Shown: positions 23,913 to 33,081, counted from the stretch's first letter. The stretch is 64,000 nt of DNA from DASUPK01 sp963797265 (GCA_963797265.1 CAWCOY010000002.1:248001-312000); one strand, 5' to 3'. The notes: generated by a model not told the origin, from the letters alone. Numbers and translations: made by a program.

Positions 23913-24383
23913 CTACTTCTTCTCCTCGCCGGAGCCCTCGACCGTCCCCTTGCCGATCTGCACCCGGGTCGGCTTCGCCTCCGCGGGCTTCGGGATCCGG
24001 ACCTCGAGAACGCCGTCCTCGAACTTCGCGTCCACCCTCTCGGCGTCTACACCCGGCGGGAGCGTGAGGGAGCGCGAGAACCTGCCGAAGGCCCGCTCGA
24101 CGCGGTGGTAGCCCTCGGCGCTCTGCTCGGACTCCGACTTACGCTCACCCGAGACGGTGAGGATGTTGTCCTTGATCTCGATGTCCACGTCGTCCTCGGT
24201 CATGCCGGGCAGGTCGCCCCGCAGGACGAGGTGGTCATCGGTCTCGACCAGGTCCATGGCCGGGATCCAGCGACGGGATGTGCCGTTGGCCGACCGGCCC
24301 TCGAAGAAGCGGTCGAAGAGACGGTTCATGTCGCCCTGCAGCGAGTCGAGCTCGCGAACCGGGTCCCATCGAACCAGTGCCAT
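23913..24383 (-). CDS. hsp20: Hsp20/alpha-crystallin small heat shock protein
   Basis: The 156-residue protein has an N-terminal arm (W-D-P-V-R-E-L-D-S-L-Q), the alpha-crystallin beta sandwich (M-D-L-V-E-T-D-D-H-L-V-L, D-L-P-G-M, I-L-T-V-S-G-E-R, F-S-R-S-L-T-L-P) and the C-terminal I-P-K-P region. It is an ATP-independent holdase. The start has a very strong ribosome site (AAGGAGGTGAG) and a near-consensus sigma70 promoter 75 bp upstream. I see no CIRCE or HAIR repeat, so HrcA or HspR control is not supported. Confidence 0.93.
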   Translation of the reverse strand: MALVRWDPVRELDSLQGDMNRLFDRFFEGRSANGTSRRWIPAMDLVETDDHLVLRGDLPGMTEDDVDIEIKDNILTVSGERKSESEQSAEGYHRVERAFGRFSRSLTLPPGVDAERVDAKFEDGVLEVRIPKPAEAKPTRVQIGKGTVEGSGEEKK

Positions 24384-24457
24384 ATCCGCTCACCTCCTTC
24401 GGCTCGTTGCTTGTCGGTTTTGGCTTGCTGGCGCCAAAGTCCTCTGATTACATAGCC

Positions 24458-24486
24458 AGTATAAAACCTAAGTGATCTTCTATCAA
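24458..24486 (-). promoter_or_regulatory. Sigma70-type promoter of hsp20
   Basis: On the minus strand TTGATA (24481-24486) and TATACT (24458-24463) are separated by exactly 17 bp in an unusually AT-rich stretch. Transcription would start near 24450 and leave a 5' leader of about 65 nt before the hsp20 ATG. Confidence 0.7.
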
Positions 24487-24576
24487 GTAAATGTGACCGG
24501 GGAGCGGGCCCGGTTTCCCACCTTCGTGCCAGGGTGCCCGCGTGTTTGAACGCGCAATCAACGGAAGGAATCCCAA

Positions 24577-25415
24577 ATGGGCACCGAGAGCGAGGATCGA
24601 GTCTGGCTGATCACCGGTGCTTCGTCGGGCCTGGGGCGGGCTCTGACGCAGGCCGCGCTAGGGCGAGGCGAACGAGTCGCCGCGACCGCGCGAGATCTGG
24701 ATTCGGTACGCGAATTCGAGCGGGAGCATCCCAATCGCGCGCTCGCAGTCGAGCTCGACGTGACGGACCCGGCCGCGGCCGAGACCGCGGTCGCGAAGAC
24801 CGTCGAGCGGTTCGATCGGCTCGACGCAGTCGCCAGCAACGCCGGCTTCGGGTTGTTCGGAGCACTGGAGGAGCTCAGCGATGACGAGCTGCGGCGCGAG
24901 TTCGACACAAACGTCTTCGGCGCCGTCAATGTGATCCGTGCGGCGCTGCCCAAGATGCGTGCCCAGCGCTCGGGGCACATCGTGCAGATCTCATCGCTCG
25001 AGGGCGTTGCGCCGGCGAGACCGCCTACGCGGGGACGAAGTTCGCGATCGAGGGCATCTGCGAGGCGCTCGCCAAGGAGGTCGCCCACCTCGGTATCCGG
25101 GTGACGATCGTCGAACCGGGGCCGATCCGCACTGACTTCGCCGACGGGGCAACGGTCGAGCCGCCGGTCGCGCCCGACTACGAGGAGAGCGTCGGTGGTG
25201 CGCTCGAGACCTTCGAGGACCTGGCCGGCAACCAGCCGAACGATCCCGCTCGAGTCGCCGAGGCGGTCATGCGGGTCGTCGACTCCCCGGAGCCCCCGCT
25301 GCGGCTCGCCCTCGGAGTCGAGGCGATCGAAGCCATTCGAGGGAAGTTCGACGGGCAGAAGGCCGAGCTCGATGCCTGGGAGGAGCTGGGCGCCTCGACG
25401 GCGATCCCCGCCTAG
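24577..25415 (+). pseudogene. Short-chain dehydrogenase, one apparent frameshift
   Basis: The first part has W-L-I-T-G-A-S-S-G-L-G-R (cofactor loop), D-V-T-D, S-N-A-G-F-G and I-S-S-L-E-G-V-A-P with the catalytic Ser. Near 25015 the frame slips; adding one G to the GG in GCGCCGGCGAG gives A-P-G-E-T-A-Y-A-G-T-K-F with the catalytic Tyr and Lys, and the rest reads E-P-G-P-I-R-T-D-F to the stop at 25415. The corrected protein is about 279 residues, normal for a classical SDR. GGAAGGAATC precedes the ATG. A one-base homopolymer undercall is the simplest explanation. Confidence 0.75.
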
Positions 25416-25516
25416 GCGCGCTTCCAGCCCTCTGATCGCGTCAGGACTCGCGCAAGCCTCGCACGGTTCAAGGCGGTTCTTGGTCCCGCCCGGTCCCTGG
25501 TCGTTATTGCGCCCGC

Positions 25517-26179
25517 CTAGTCCTTCGGCGGCTTCGGCGGCTTCGGCTGGGTCACCGATGGTGGATTAGGCGGCTTTGGCGGCTTTGGCGGCTTTAGCGG
25601 CTTTGGCGGCTTCGGCGGGGACACCGATGGTTCCTTCGGCGGCTTCGGCGGGGACACCGATGGTTCCTTCGGCGGCTTCGGCGGGGACACCGATGGTTCC
25701 TTCGGCGGCTTCGGCGGGGTCACCGATGGTTCCTTCGGCGGCTTCGGCGGGGTCACCGATTGCGCCTGCGGCGCTTCGGCGGGGTCACCCTCCGGTGCCT
25801 GCGGGGGCTTCGGCCGGGGTGTGGCCACGGGCGTCTTGCCACCGGTGTCCTCAAGTTGACTCCCCGACCGAGGCGGAATGCCGGACCCGGAATGCCTGCC
25901 GCCAGGAGGCTCCTCCTTGGCCCGCCCGCCGCGATTCTCCTGTGCCGCTGGGCCCACAATCCCAGCGGCCGGGTCGAACGACGCGAACTCGGGCAACGGC
26001 TGCGAGGAATCGCCGCCCTCGGTGAACGCGAACCCGGGCAACTGCTGCGAGGAATCGCTGCCGTCGGTGCCGGAGAACAAGCCGATCAGGATCGCCAGTG
26101 CGCAAACCACGATCGCCGTTATCCACGCGACCCGCACGGCGACAAGGCCGGCCAACCTGACTTCAAACGTGCCCTTCAC
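25517..26179 (-). CDS. Membrane-anchored Pro/Lys-rich tandem-repeat protein
   Basis: From a GTG at 26179 the 220-residue protein has a short cytoplasmic start, one transmembrane helix (about 17-36), a spacer that itself contains a duplicated D-S-S-Q-x-L-P-x-F-A unit, and a long extracellular tail of P-P-K-P-P-K-E-P-S-V repeats that ends in pure P-K-P-P. Such Pro/Lys tails resemble wall-spanning or glycan-binding extensions. I recognise no catalytic domain. No Shine-Dalgarno is obvious. The upstream 26180-26338 gap holds no gene I can see. Confidence 0.6.
   Translation of the reverse strand: MKGTFEVRLAGLVAVRVAWITAIVVCALAILIGLFSGTDGSDSSQQLPGFAFTEGGDSSQPLPEFASFDPAAGIVGPAAQENRGGRAKEEPPGGRHSGSGIPPRSGSQLEDTGGKTPVATPRPKPPQAPEGDPAEAPQAQSVTPPKPPKEPSVTPPKPPKEPSVSPPKPPKEPSVSPPKPPKEPSVSPPKPPKPLKPPKPPKPPNPPSVTQPKPPKPPKD
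25629..25760 (-). repeat. Four 33-bp tandem repeats
   Basis: Four exact-length units of 33 bp begin GGTTCCTTCGGCGG on the plus strand at 25629, 25662, 25695 and 25728; units differ only at one base (gacacc or gtcacc). Each encodes eleven residues of the P-P-K-P-P-K-E-P-S-V tail. Degenerate part-units flank both sides. Confidence 0.9.
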
Positions 26180-26338
26180 GATGAGGCTGCTGCGAGGGAA
26201 ATTTTGGGTTCGGGATTGTTGCTCCGACCACAGTGTGTCGCGAACTCGATTTTGGGCTAGGGGATTCCTGTCCCGTCGGGGCGGGCAAATGTCTACCCCT
26301 CAAGGGCGGTCCCGCCATGGCCCCGCATCCCGCTTAGC

Positions 26339-27883
26339 TCAGGTCTCCCGCAGCGAATGCGCCGTCATCGCCTCGGGCTGCGGGATACCGAGCAGGTCGA
26401 GCGCGGTCGGTGCGACATTGGCGAGGATGCCGCCCTCGCGCAGCACGATCCTCTCGACGGTGGCGATCAGCGGCACCGGGTTGGTCGAGTGGGCCGTGTT
26501 GGGGGAGCCGTCGGGTTCGAGCATCTGCTCGCAGTTGCCGTGGTCGGCGGTGATCAGCAGCGCGCCCCCCTTCTCGTGGACCGCGGTCACGACCTCGGCC
26601 AGGCGGGCGTCGACCTCCTCGACGGCGGCGACCGCCGCCGGGATCACACCCGTGTGGCCGACCATGTCCGGGTTGGCGAAGTTGATGATCCCGAAGCGGT
26701 AGCCGTCCTCGCTCCAGTGCTCGCTGAAGGCGTTCGCGGCGGCCGCCGCGCTCATCTGCGGTTTGTGGTCGTAGGTGGGGACGTCCCGTGGTGAGTCGAC
26801 GAGGTAGCGCTCCTCCCCGCTCCACTCCTGCTCGCGGCCGCCGTTGAAGAAGTAGGTGACGTGGGCGTATTTCTCAGTCTCGGCGACGTGCAGCTGGCGC
26901 TCGCCCTCCTCTGCAATCACCTGGGCGATCGTGGTCGTCGGCACGCGCGGCGGGAAGGCGACGGGATAGGGCCAGCCGTGCTCGTACTCGGTCATCGTCG
27001 TCAGCTGGAACGGGGCGGCTCCGCCGCGGTCGAACTCGTCGAAGTCGGGCTCGCCGAGGGCGCGGGTCAGCTGGCGAGCACGGTCGGGACGGAAGTTGAT
27101 GAGGATGAAGGGCTCATCGGGCTCGACGCCGCCGTAGTCGCCGATCACGGTGGGCTCGATGAACTCGTCGGTGACGTCGCGCTCGTAGGACTCGCGGATC
27201 GCCGCGACGGCGTCCTCCGCCCGCGGGGCCCGTGCGTGGACGATCGCGTCGTAGGCCCGCTTGGTGCGGTCCCAGCGGGTGTCGCGATCCATACCCCAAT
27301 AGCGGCCGCCGACCGTTCCGATCGAGCCCACGTGGCGGAGCCATCGCTCGGCCTCCTCGACGTAGCCCGCGCCCGCGGTCGGCAGGGTGTCGCGCCCGTC
27401 GGTGAGGGCGTGGAGCACGAGCTCGGATACCCCCTCCTCCCCGGCCAGCTCGATGACCGCCTCGATGTGCTCCCAGCCCGAGTGCACGCCGCCGTCGGAG
27501 ATCAGGCCCACGGCATGGAGGCGGCCCCGCCGGGACTCCCGCGCCGAACCGCACGCGGCCCGCAGTGCGGGGTTCTCGAAGAAGCTGCCGTCGGCGATCG
27601 CGTCGTCGATCCGAGCCAGGTCCTGCTTGACGATCGCTCCCGCGCCGAGGTTGAGATGCCCGACCTCGGAGTTGCCCATCTGGCCCTCGGGAAGCCCGAC
27701 GTCGGGGCCGGAGGTCGAGAGCGTCGTGTGCGGGTAGGCGGACCAGAGCTCGTCGAAGACCGGCGTATTGGCCTGGGAGATCGCGTTCCCGGGGCCGTCG
27801 GGCGCCAGGCCCCAGCCGTCGAGGACCACCAGCGCCAGCGAGGGCACCGGGATGCTGGTTGGTCCGACCGGCAGCGGGCTCAT
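26339..27883 (-). CDS. gpmI: 2,3-bisphosphoglycerate-independent phosphoglycerate mutase
   Basis: The 514-residue metalloenzyme has L-V-V-L-D-G-W-G, the nucleophile Ser72 in G-N-S-E-V-G-H-L-N-L-G-A-G, H-A-L-T-D-G-R-D-T, N-F-R-P-D-R-A-R-Q and the metal-binding T-A-D-H-G-N near the end. It interconverts 3- and 2-phosphoglycerate with Mn2+. I chose the ATG at 27883, 5 nt after the tpiA stop, because it gives the family's usual N-terminus; a longer in-frame start at 27964 lies inside tpiA. It is the last gene of the gap-pgk-tpiA-gpmI set. Confidence 0.94.
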   Translation of the reverse strand: MSPLPVGPTSIPVPSLALVVLDGWGLAPDGPGNAISQANTPVFDELWSAYPHTTLSTSGPDVGLPEGQMGNSEVGHLNLGAGAIVKQDLARIDDAIADGSFFENPALRAACGSARESRRGRLHAVGLISDGGVHSGWEHIEAVIELAGEEGVSELVLHALTDGRDTLPTAGAGYVEEAERWLRHVGSIGTVGGRYWGMDRDTRWDRTKRAYDAIVHARAPRAEDAVAAIRESYERDVTDEFIEPTVIGDYGGVEPDEPFILINFRPDRARQLTRALGEPDFDEFDRGGAAPFQLTTMTEYEHGWPYPVAFPPRVPTTTIAQVIAEEGERQLHVAETEKYAHVTYFFNGGREQEWSGEERYLVDSPRDVPTYDHKPQMSAAAAANAFSEHWSEDGYRFGIINFANPDMVGHTGVIPAAVAAVEEVDARLAEVVTAVHEKGGALLITADHGNCEQMLEPDGSPNTAHSTNPVPLIATVERIVLREGGILANVAPTALDLLGIPQPEAMTAHSLRET

Positions 27884-27887
27884 CGGC

Positions 27888-28646
27888 TCAGGCCGCGGCT
27901 TCGATGATCGCCGCGAAGTCGGCCGGGTCGAGGCTCGCTCCCCCGACCAGGGCGCCGTCGACATCGGGCTGCGAGAGCAGCTCCGCTGCGTTGTCCGGCT
28001 TGACCGAGCCTCCGTAGAGGATCCGGATCGCGTCCGCTCCCTCGGCCGACCGCGCCTCGATCAGGCCGCGGATCAGCGCGATCGCCTCCTGCGCCAGCTC
28101 TGGGGTTGCGGTTTGGCCCGTCCCGATCGCCCAGATCGGCTCGTAGGCGATTACCACCTCACTGAGGCGCGCGTCGGGTACCTCGGCCAGATCGGCCTGG
28201 ATCTGCCGCGTGAGCACCGCTTCGATCTCGTTCCTCTCGCGCTCCAGCAGGTTCTCGCCGACGCAGAGGATCGGCTCGAGTCCGGCGCCTAGTGCGACGG
28301 GCACCTTCCGGGCCAGGGCGTCGTCCGTCTCGTTGAAGTACTGGCGGCGCTCGGAGTGCCCGAGGATCACGCCGTGGGCGCCCAGGTCCTGCAGCATCGG
28401 AGCCGAGATCTCGCCCGTGTAGGCACCCTCCTCGGCCTCATGCATGTTCTGCGCCGCGACGCGGACGCGGCTCTGGAAGCAGTGCTCGACCGCGGTCTTC
28501 AGGGATGTGAACGGCGGGCAGACGACCACCTCCGGGCTGGAGTCCTCCGGGACACGGGATAGGAACTCGCCGAGGAAGCGCTCGGTCTCCTCGGTCGTCT
28601 TGTGCATCTTCCAGTTGGCGGCCAGGTACGCGGTGCGGTCAGGCAT
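27888..28646 (-). CDS. tpiA: Triosephosphate isomerase
   Basis: The 252-residue TIM barrel has N11-W-K13 near the start, catalytic His98 in L-G-H-S-E-R-R, catalytic Glu170 in A-Y-E-P-I-W-A-I-G-T-G, and the phosphate loop I-L-Y-G-G-S-V-K. It interconverts dihydroxyacetone phosphate and glyceraldehyde-3-phosphate. The start overlaps the pgk stop by 8 bp and gpmI follows after 4 bp, so the glycolytic genes form a tightly coupled operon. Confidence 0.96.
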   Translation of the reverse strand: MPDRTAYLAANWKMHKTTEETERFLGEFLSRVPEDSSPEVVVCPPFTSLKTAVEHCFQSRVRVAAQNMHEAEEGAYTGEISAPMLQDLGAHGVILGHSERRQYFNETDDALARKVPVALGAGLEPILCVGENLLERERNEIEAVLTRQIQADLAEVPDARLSEVVIAYEPIWAIGTGQTATPELAQEAIALIRGLIEARSAEGADAIRILYGGSVKPDNAAELLSQPDVDGALVGGASLDPADFAAIIEAAA

Positions 28647-29844
28647 CCTGGAGAGCCTCCACTCCCGGGAGCTTCCGCCCCTCCATCAGCTCCAGCGAGG
28701 CGCCGCCGCCGGTGGAGAGCCAGTCGACGGCGTCGGCGAGCTCGAACTGCTGCAGGGCGGCTACCGAATCCCCGCCGCCGACCACGGTGTGGCCAGGCGC
28801 TGCTGCCACCGCCTCGGCCACGGCGCGCGTCCCCGAGGCGAACGGCTCGAGCTCGAAGGCGCCCATCGGGCCGTTCCAGAAAACGGTTCCGGCCCGGGCG
28901 ATCCGCTTTGCGAAGTTGGCTGTCGTGTTGCTGCCGATGTCGAGCCCCATCCAGCCCTCGGGCACGTCGACGCCATTCAGCAACCGGACCTCTGTGTCCG
29001 CGTCGAATTCCCTCCCGAGGCACAGGTCCTCGGGCAGCTCCAGAATCGTGTCGCTGCCCTTGGCCTCCTTCAGCACATTCCTGGCGGATTCGACCCCCTC
29101 CTCCTCCACCAGCGAGTTGCCCGTGTCGCGTCCCTCGGCCTTGAAGAAGCTGAAGCACATCGCGCCGCCGATCAGGATCTCCTCGGCGAACCCGAGGAAG
29201 CGATCGATCACGCCGAGCTTGTCGATGACCTTGGCGCCGCCGAGCACGATCACCAGGGGCCGCTCCGGGTCCTCCCGAACCGCGGTGAGCTCCACCATCT
29301 CTTGCTCGAGCAGCAGTCCGGCGTAGCCGGACAGGCGATGGGCGACACCCTCGGTACTCGCATGGGCGCGGTGCGCTGAGCCAAACGCGTCGTTGACGTA
29401 GAGGTCGGCGAGCCCGGCGAGGGCCTCCGCCAGGGCCGGATCGTTCTTCGTCTCCCCCGGTTCGAACCGGCTGTTCTCCAGCAACAGCACCTCGCCGGCC
29501 TTCAGGCCGGATGCCATCTCGGCTACCTGATCGCCGACCACGGCGGGCGCCTGCTTGACCGGCGCCTCGAGCAGCTCGCCGAGGCGCTCGCCCACCGGAG
29601 TCATCGAGAGCTCGGGGTCCGGGCCCTTGGGGCGCCCGAGGTGCGAGACCAGCACGACGCTCGCTCCCCGCTCCCGAAGCAGCTCGATGGTCGGCAGCGA
29701 GGCCCGGATCCGGGTGTCGTCCGTGACCGTCCCCTCCTCGAGTGGAACATTGAGGTCCGCGCGCACCAGCACGCGGCGACCCTCCACCTCGGCATCTCTG
29801 ACGCTCGCCTTGCTGAACGAGCGCGCGGTGGTTGAGTCAGGCAC
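28639..29844 (-). CDS. pgk: Phosphoglycerate kinase
   Basis: The 401-residue two-domain kinase has V-L-V-R-A-D-L-N-V-P (substrate site), S-H-L-G-R-P-K-G, N-D-A-F-G-S-A-H-R-A-H-A, the V-L-G-G-A-K-V hinge region and the nucleotide-binding G-G-G-D-S-V-A-A. It makes ATP from 1,3-bisphosphoglycerate. The GTG start at 29844 overlaps the gap stop by 8 bp. A short N-terminal extension of about 15 residues precedes the core. Confidence 0.96.
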   Translation of the reverse strand: MPDSTTARSFSKASVRDAEVEGRRVLVRADLNVPLEEGTVTDDTRIRASLPTIELLRERGASVVLVSHLGRPKGPDPELSMTPVGERLGELLEAPVKQAPAVVGDQVAEMASGLKAGEVLLLENSRFEPGETKNDPALAEALAGLADLYVNDAFGSAHRAHASTEGVAHRLSGYAGLLLEQEMVELTAVREDPERPLVIVLGGAKVIDKLGVIDRFLGFAEEILIGGAMCFSFFKAEGRDTGNSLVEEEGVESARNVLKEAKGSDTILELPEDLCLGREFDADTEVRLLNGVDVPEGWMGLDIGSNTTANFAKRIARAGTVFWNGPMGAFELEPFASGTRAVAEAVAAAPGHTVVGGGDSVAALQQFELADAVDWLSTGGGASLELMEGRKLPGVEALQDA

Positions 29845-30859
29845 CGACCGTCGCCGGCTGCAGCACCTTCTCCGCCAACTCGACGCAGCGGTTCGCGTAG
29901 CCCCACTCGTTGTCGTACCACGAGAAGACCTTGACGAACTTGCCGTCGACCACCGTGGTCTCCTCGGCGTCGAAGATCGACGAGTGGGGATCGGTGACGA
30001 TGTCGGTGGAGACGATCGGGTCCTCGGTGTACTTGAGGATCCCGGTCAGGGGGCCCTCGGCGGCCTCCCTCATCGCGGCGTTGATCGCCTCCGCGCTGGT
30101 CTCGGTGCCGACGTCGCAGACGAGGTCGATCAGCGAGCCGGTGATCACCGGGGCGCGGATCGCGACGCCGTTGAGCTTGCCCTGCAGCTCGGGCAGCACC
30201 AGCCCGATCGCCTTGGCGGCGCCGGTCGAGGTCGGGATCAGGTTGACCGCGGCCGCCCTCGCCCGCCGGTAGTCCTTGTGGGGCATGTCCTGGAGGCGCT
30301 GGTCGGCCGTGTAGGCGTGGATCGTGGTCATCAGACCGCGCTCGATGCCAACGGTGTCGTTGAGGACCTTCGCCACCGGCGCCAGGCAGTTGGTGGTGCA
30401 GGAGGCGTTGGAGATGATGTTGTGCCGCTCGGGGTCGTAATCGGAGTCGAAGTTGACGCCCAGCGCGACCGTGATGTCGGGGTCGGTGGCCGGGGCGGAG
30501 ATGATCACCTTCTTCGCCCCTGCATCGAGGTGCTTCTGGGCGTCCTCGCGCTTGGTGAAGAGGCCGGTGGACTCGATGACCACCTCGACGCCGAGGTCCC
30601 CCCACGGCAGGGCGGCGGGATCCCGCTCGTTCAGAACCTTGATCTCGGCGCCATCGACCTTGATGCCGTCGTCCGTGACCTCGATCTCGCCGGGGAAGCG
30701 CCCCAGGACCGAGTCGTAGCGGAGCAGGTGGGCGATCATCTCCGTGTCGATCAGGTCGTTGACCGCGACGAACTCGAGATCTGTGCCCCCCTCGTAGGCT
30801 GCGCGGAACAGGTTCCGTCCGATCCGCCCGAAGCCGTTGATGCCCACCTTGACTGCCAT
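29837..30859 (-). CDS. gap: Glyceraldehyde-3-phosphate dehydrogenase
   Basis: The 340-residue enzyme has V-G-I-N-G-F-G-R-I-G-R (Rossmann loop), N-D-L with Asp35 favouring NAD+ over NADP+, the catalytic S-N-A-S-C-T-T-N (Cys154), the general-base region T-I-H-A-Y-T and W-Y-D-N-E-W-G-Y. I chose the ATG at 30859, preceded by a GGAGG ribosome site at good distance; the open frame upstream is noise. It heads the gap-pgk-tpiA-gpmI operon. Confidence 0.96.
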   Translation of the reverse strand: MAVKVGINGFGRIGRNLFRAAYEGGTDLEFVAVNDLIDTEMIAHLLRYDSVLGRFPGEIEVTDDGIKVDGAEIKVLNERDPAALPWGDLGVEVVIESTGLFTKREDAQKHLDAGAKKVIISAPATDPDITVALGVNFDSDYDPERHNIISNASCTTNCLAPVAKVLNDTVGIERGLMTTIHAYTADQRLQDMPHKDYRRARAAAVNLIPTSTGAAKAIGLVLPELQGKLNGVAIRAPVITGSLIDLVCDVGTETSAEAINAAMREAAEGPLTGILKYTEDPIVSTDIVTDPHSSIFDAEETTVVDGKFVKVFSWYDNEWGYANRCVELAEKVLQPATVGA

Positions 30860-30950
30860 TTCAGGTCCTCCTACGCCGAATCCGAGATTTCTTTCTACCC
30901 AAACTATCGAGCCGTGAATGCCTCCGTGCCCGTGCTCGGCACGGATCCGC

Positions 30951-31316
30951 TCACTTGGCGTGCGAGACGCTGACCTCGACCAGGTAGCCGTCGGGGTCAT
31001 TGAGGCGACAGCAGTAGTTGCCCGGGCCGAACGCCGGGGCACTGCCGGGCTCGGCGACGGGCTCTCCGCCATTGGCACTGCCCGACTCGAAGGAGGCCTT
31101 GACGGCGGGAATGCTCTTCGCGGGGAAGGAGATCAGGCCGTATCCCGGGCGCTGGGAGTCCGAGAGCTCGATGAAGAACTCGGCCTTGATCAGGCCCCAG
31201 CTGACGGAGTCGGCTGGGGCATCCTGCCGGCGCCAGCCCAGAGGCGCCAGGATCGAGTCGTAGAAGGCGCCACTGCGCTCGAGGTCGGAGACTTTGACGG
31301 CTGCGTAATTAAGCAT
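30951..31316 (-). CDS. VOC (glyoxalase/bleomycin resistance-like) family protein
   Basis: The 121-residue protein carries two beta-alpha-beta-beta-beta modules: N-Y-A-A-V-K-V-S-D-L-E-R-S-G-A-F-Y at the start and N-Y-C-C-R-L-N-D-P-D-G-Y-L-V-E-V at the end, with a Glu in the last strand as a likely metal ligand. Single-domain VOC proteins dimerise; functions range from lyases to dioxygenases to antibiotic binding. It lies between the ABC exporter and gap on the same strand; no substrate can be inferred. Confidence 0.85.
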   Translation of the reverse strand: MLNYAAVKVSDLERSGAFYDSILAPLGWRRQDAPADSVSWGLIKAEFFIELSDSQRPGYGLISFPAKSIPAVKASFESGSANGGEPVAEPGSAPAFGPGNYCCRLNDPDGYLVEVSVSHAK

Positions 31317-31387
31317 CGCTGGGAGGTGGCGGGACGAGACAATCCCTGCCGGACGGCCACGTTATACAGGGGAAGCCAGGGTGCAGG

Positions 31388-32155
31388 TCAGCGGCGAGGC
31401 TCCCAGCGGAAGAACCGGACCGCGATGACGAGCCCGAAGAGTCCCCAGGCCGCGACCACCGCGAGGTCACCGAGCTCGAAGCCGGAGCCCGTCGTGTGCG
31501 GGTCCCAGGCGGTGAACAGGGCCTCGAAGAAGTGGCGGATCGGGAAGGCGTCGGCAAAGTTGAGAACACCATTGGGCAACTCGTCCTCGGGGATGAAGAC
31601 TCCTGACAGGAAGTAGAGCGGCAGCACGGTGGCATTGGTTACGGCGGGCGCCGCATCCTCCGTCGGGATCACCGCGGCGAGCGCGAAGCCGAGGCAGGAG
31701 AAGGAGAACGCCCCGACCGCCAACGTGACCAGCAGGGCGGGCATGGTGTCGGTCGGGATCGTCACCCCATAGACCAGGGCGCCGATCACGCTGACCAGGA
31801 CGACCATGATCAGCGAGATCACGAGCGAGTTCCCAACCCGCCCGGCCACGAAGGTCGCAGGCGGGAGCGGCGTTCCGCGCACCCGCTTGAGCTGACCGGC
31901 CTCCCGCTCGGCCGGCAGGTTAGTGGCAAGCTTGACGGTCGTCGCCGAGATCACGGCGAGAGTGAGAATGGCGGGCACGTAGTAGGTCGCGCCCTTGACG
32001 TCGAGCGTGGAGATGTCGGCGTTCTCGAAAACGCTGGCGAGGATGAAGAGGAAGATCAGCGGCAGCAGGGCCGTGAAGAAGACGGCCGCCGGATTTCGCC
32101 AGAAGACCTTCTGGTCGAAGCGGAACTGGTGGAGAACGAGTGCCACTCCGCTCAT
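31388..32155 (-). CDS. ABC-2 type transporter permease
   Basis: The 255-residue protein has six hydrophobic segments and the ABC-2 permease pattern: an N-terminal F-W-R-N-P-A-A-V-F-F-T, T-N-L-P-A-E-R-E-A-G-Q-L-K-R-V-R-G-T-P in the cytoplasmic coupling region, and Y-F-L-S-G-V-F-I-P near the end. It overlaps the ATPase gene by 4 bp and must be its partner. Such two-gene exporters of the DrrAB/NatAB type move drugs, lipids or ions outward; specificity is unknown. Confidence 0.9.
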   Translation of the reverse strand: MSGVALVLHQFRFDQKVFWRNPAAVFFTALLPLIFLFILASVFENADISTLDVKGATYYVPAILTLAVISATTVKLATNLPAEREAGQLKRVRGTPLPPATFVAGRVGNSLVISLIMVVLVSVIGALVYGVTIPTDTMPALLVTLAVGAFSFSCLGFALAAVIPTEDAAPAVTNATVLPLYFLSGVFIPEDELPNGVLNFADAFPIRHFFEALFTAWDPHTTGSGFELGDLAVVAAWGLFGLVIAVRFFRWEPRR

Positions 32156-33081
32156 GACGACTCCTCCCCCACGCCGTCGGACTGCCGGGTGAGCTCGAGG
32201 TAGACGTCCTCGAGGCTCGGGCGGCGCACCTGGAGGTCGGGCAGGCCGACCCCCCGCTCGCTCGCCCAGACGGTCAGGTCTCGCAGGACGGGAACCGGGT
32301 CATCCGCCGTCATCGAAACGGCGCCGGCGTCGATCCGTGCCCGGGCGCGGACCGGCTCGGGCAGATCCGGCGAGTGGACACCGGCCGGGAGGCGGAAGCT
32401 GATCTCGGTGCGCGCCTCGCGATCGCCACCGACGTCCTCCGGGGAGCCGGTGGCGACGATCCGACCCGCCGAGATGATCGCCACCTGGTCGGCCAGCGCC
32501 TGGGCCTCGTCCATGTAGTGGGTGGTCAGGAAGACGGTCTTGCCCAGGTCGCGCAGGCCGCCGATCACATCCCAGGCCTGCCGCCGCGCCGAGGGGTCGA
32601 AGCCGGTGGTCGGCTCGTCGAGGAAGAGCAGCTCGGGATCTCCGATCAGGGCGAGGGCCACGTCGAGGCGCCGCTGCTGGCCGCCCGAGAGCGTCGACGT
32701 CCGGGCGTTGGCCTTCTCGCCCAGGCCGACCAGGTTCACCGTCTCGTCGATGTCCCGGGGCGAGGAGTAGTAGCCGGCGTACTGCTCGATCGCCTCGCGT
32801 GGAGTGAGCTCCGGGACCAGCCGGGACTCCTGCAGCACGAAGCCGACGCGGTTTCGCCAGGCCCGGTCCGCTCGTTGCGGATCGATCCCCAGCACGCTCA
32901 CCTCGCCCGAATTCCGGGTCCGATAGCCCTCGAGGATCTCGACGGTGGTGGTCTTACCGGCGCCGTTCGGCCCGAGGAACGCGAAGATCTCGCCCGCGCC
33001 GACGTCGAGATCGATCCCCCGCACCGCCTCGAAGCCGTCGTAGGACTTGCGCAGGCCTGCCACCTTGACAACCGGGTCCAT
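32152..33081 (-). CDS. ABC transporter ATP-binding protein
   Basis: The 309-residue protein has Walker A G-P-N-G-A-G-K-T (37-44), the Q-loop, signature L-S-G-G-Q-Q-R-R-L-D-V-A, Walker B L-L-F-L-D-E-P-T-T-G-F-D and the H-loop T-T-H-Y-M-D-E-A. The C-terminal about 80 residues form the extension common in DrrA-type exporters, ending L-E-D-V-Y-L-E-L-T. I chose the ATG at 33081 (M-D-P-V-V-K-V); the upstream in-frame start at 33129 lies in a repeat-like intergenic stretch. It pairs with the permease through a 4-bp overlap. Confidence 0.93.
   Translation of the reverse strand: MDPVVKVAGLRKSYDGFEAVRGIDLDVGAGEIFAFLGPNGAGKTTTVEILEGYRTRNSGEVSVLGIDPQRADRAWRNRVGFVLQESRLVPELTPREAIEQYAGYYSSPRDIDETVNLVGLGEKANARTSTLSGGQQRRLDVALALIGDPELLFLDEPTTGFDPSARRQAWDVIGGLRDLGKTVFLTTHYMDEAQALADQVAIISAGRIVATGSPEDVGGDREARTEISFRLPAGVHSPDLPEPVRARARIDAGAVSMTADDPVPVLRDLTVWASERGVGLPDLQVRRPSLEDVYLELTRQSDGVGEESS

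Noticed and set aside
24384..24500. CIRCE or HspR (HAIR) operator upstream of hsp20
   Set aside because: Neither the TTAGCACTC-N9-GAGTGCTAA nor the CTTGAGT-N7-ACTCAAG pattern is present; only a plain sigma70 promoter is visible.
25629..25760. 33-bp repeats as a possible CRISPR array
   Set aside because: The units are directly adjacent with no spacers and encode an in-frame peptide repeat.
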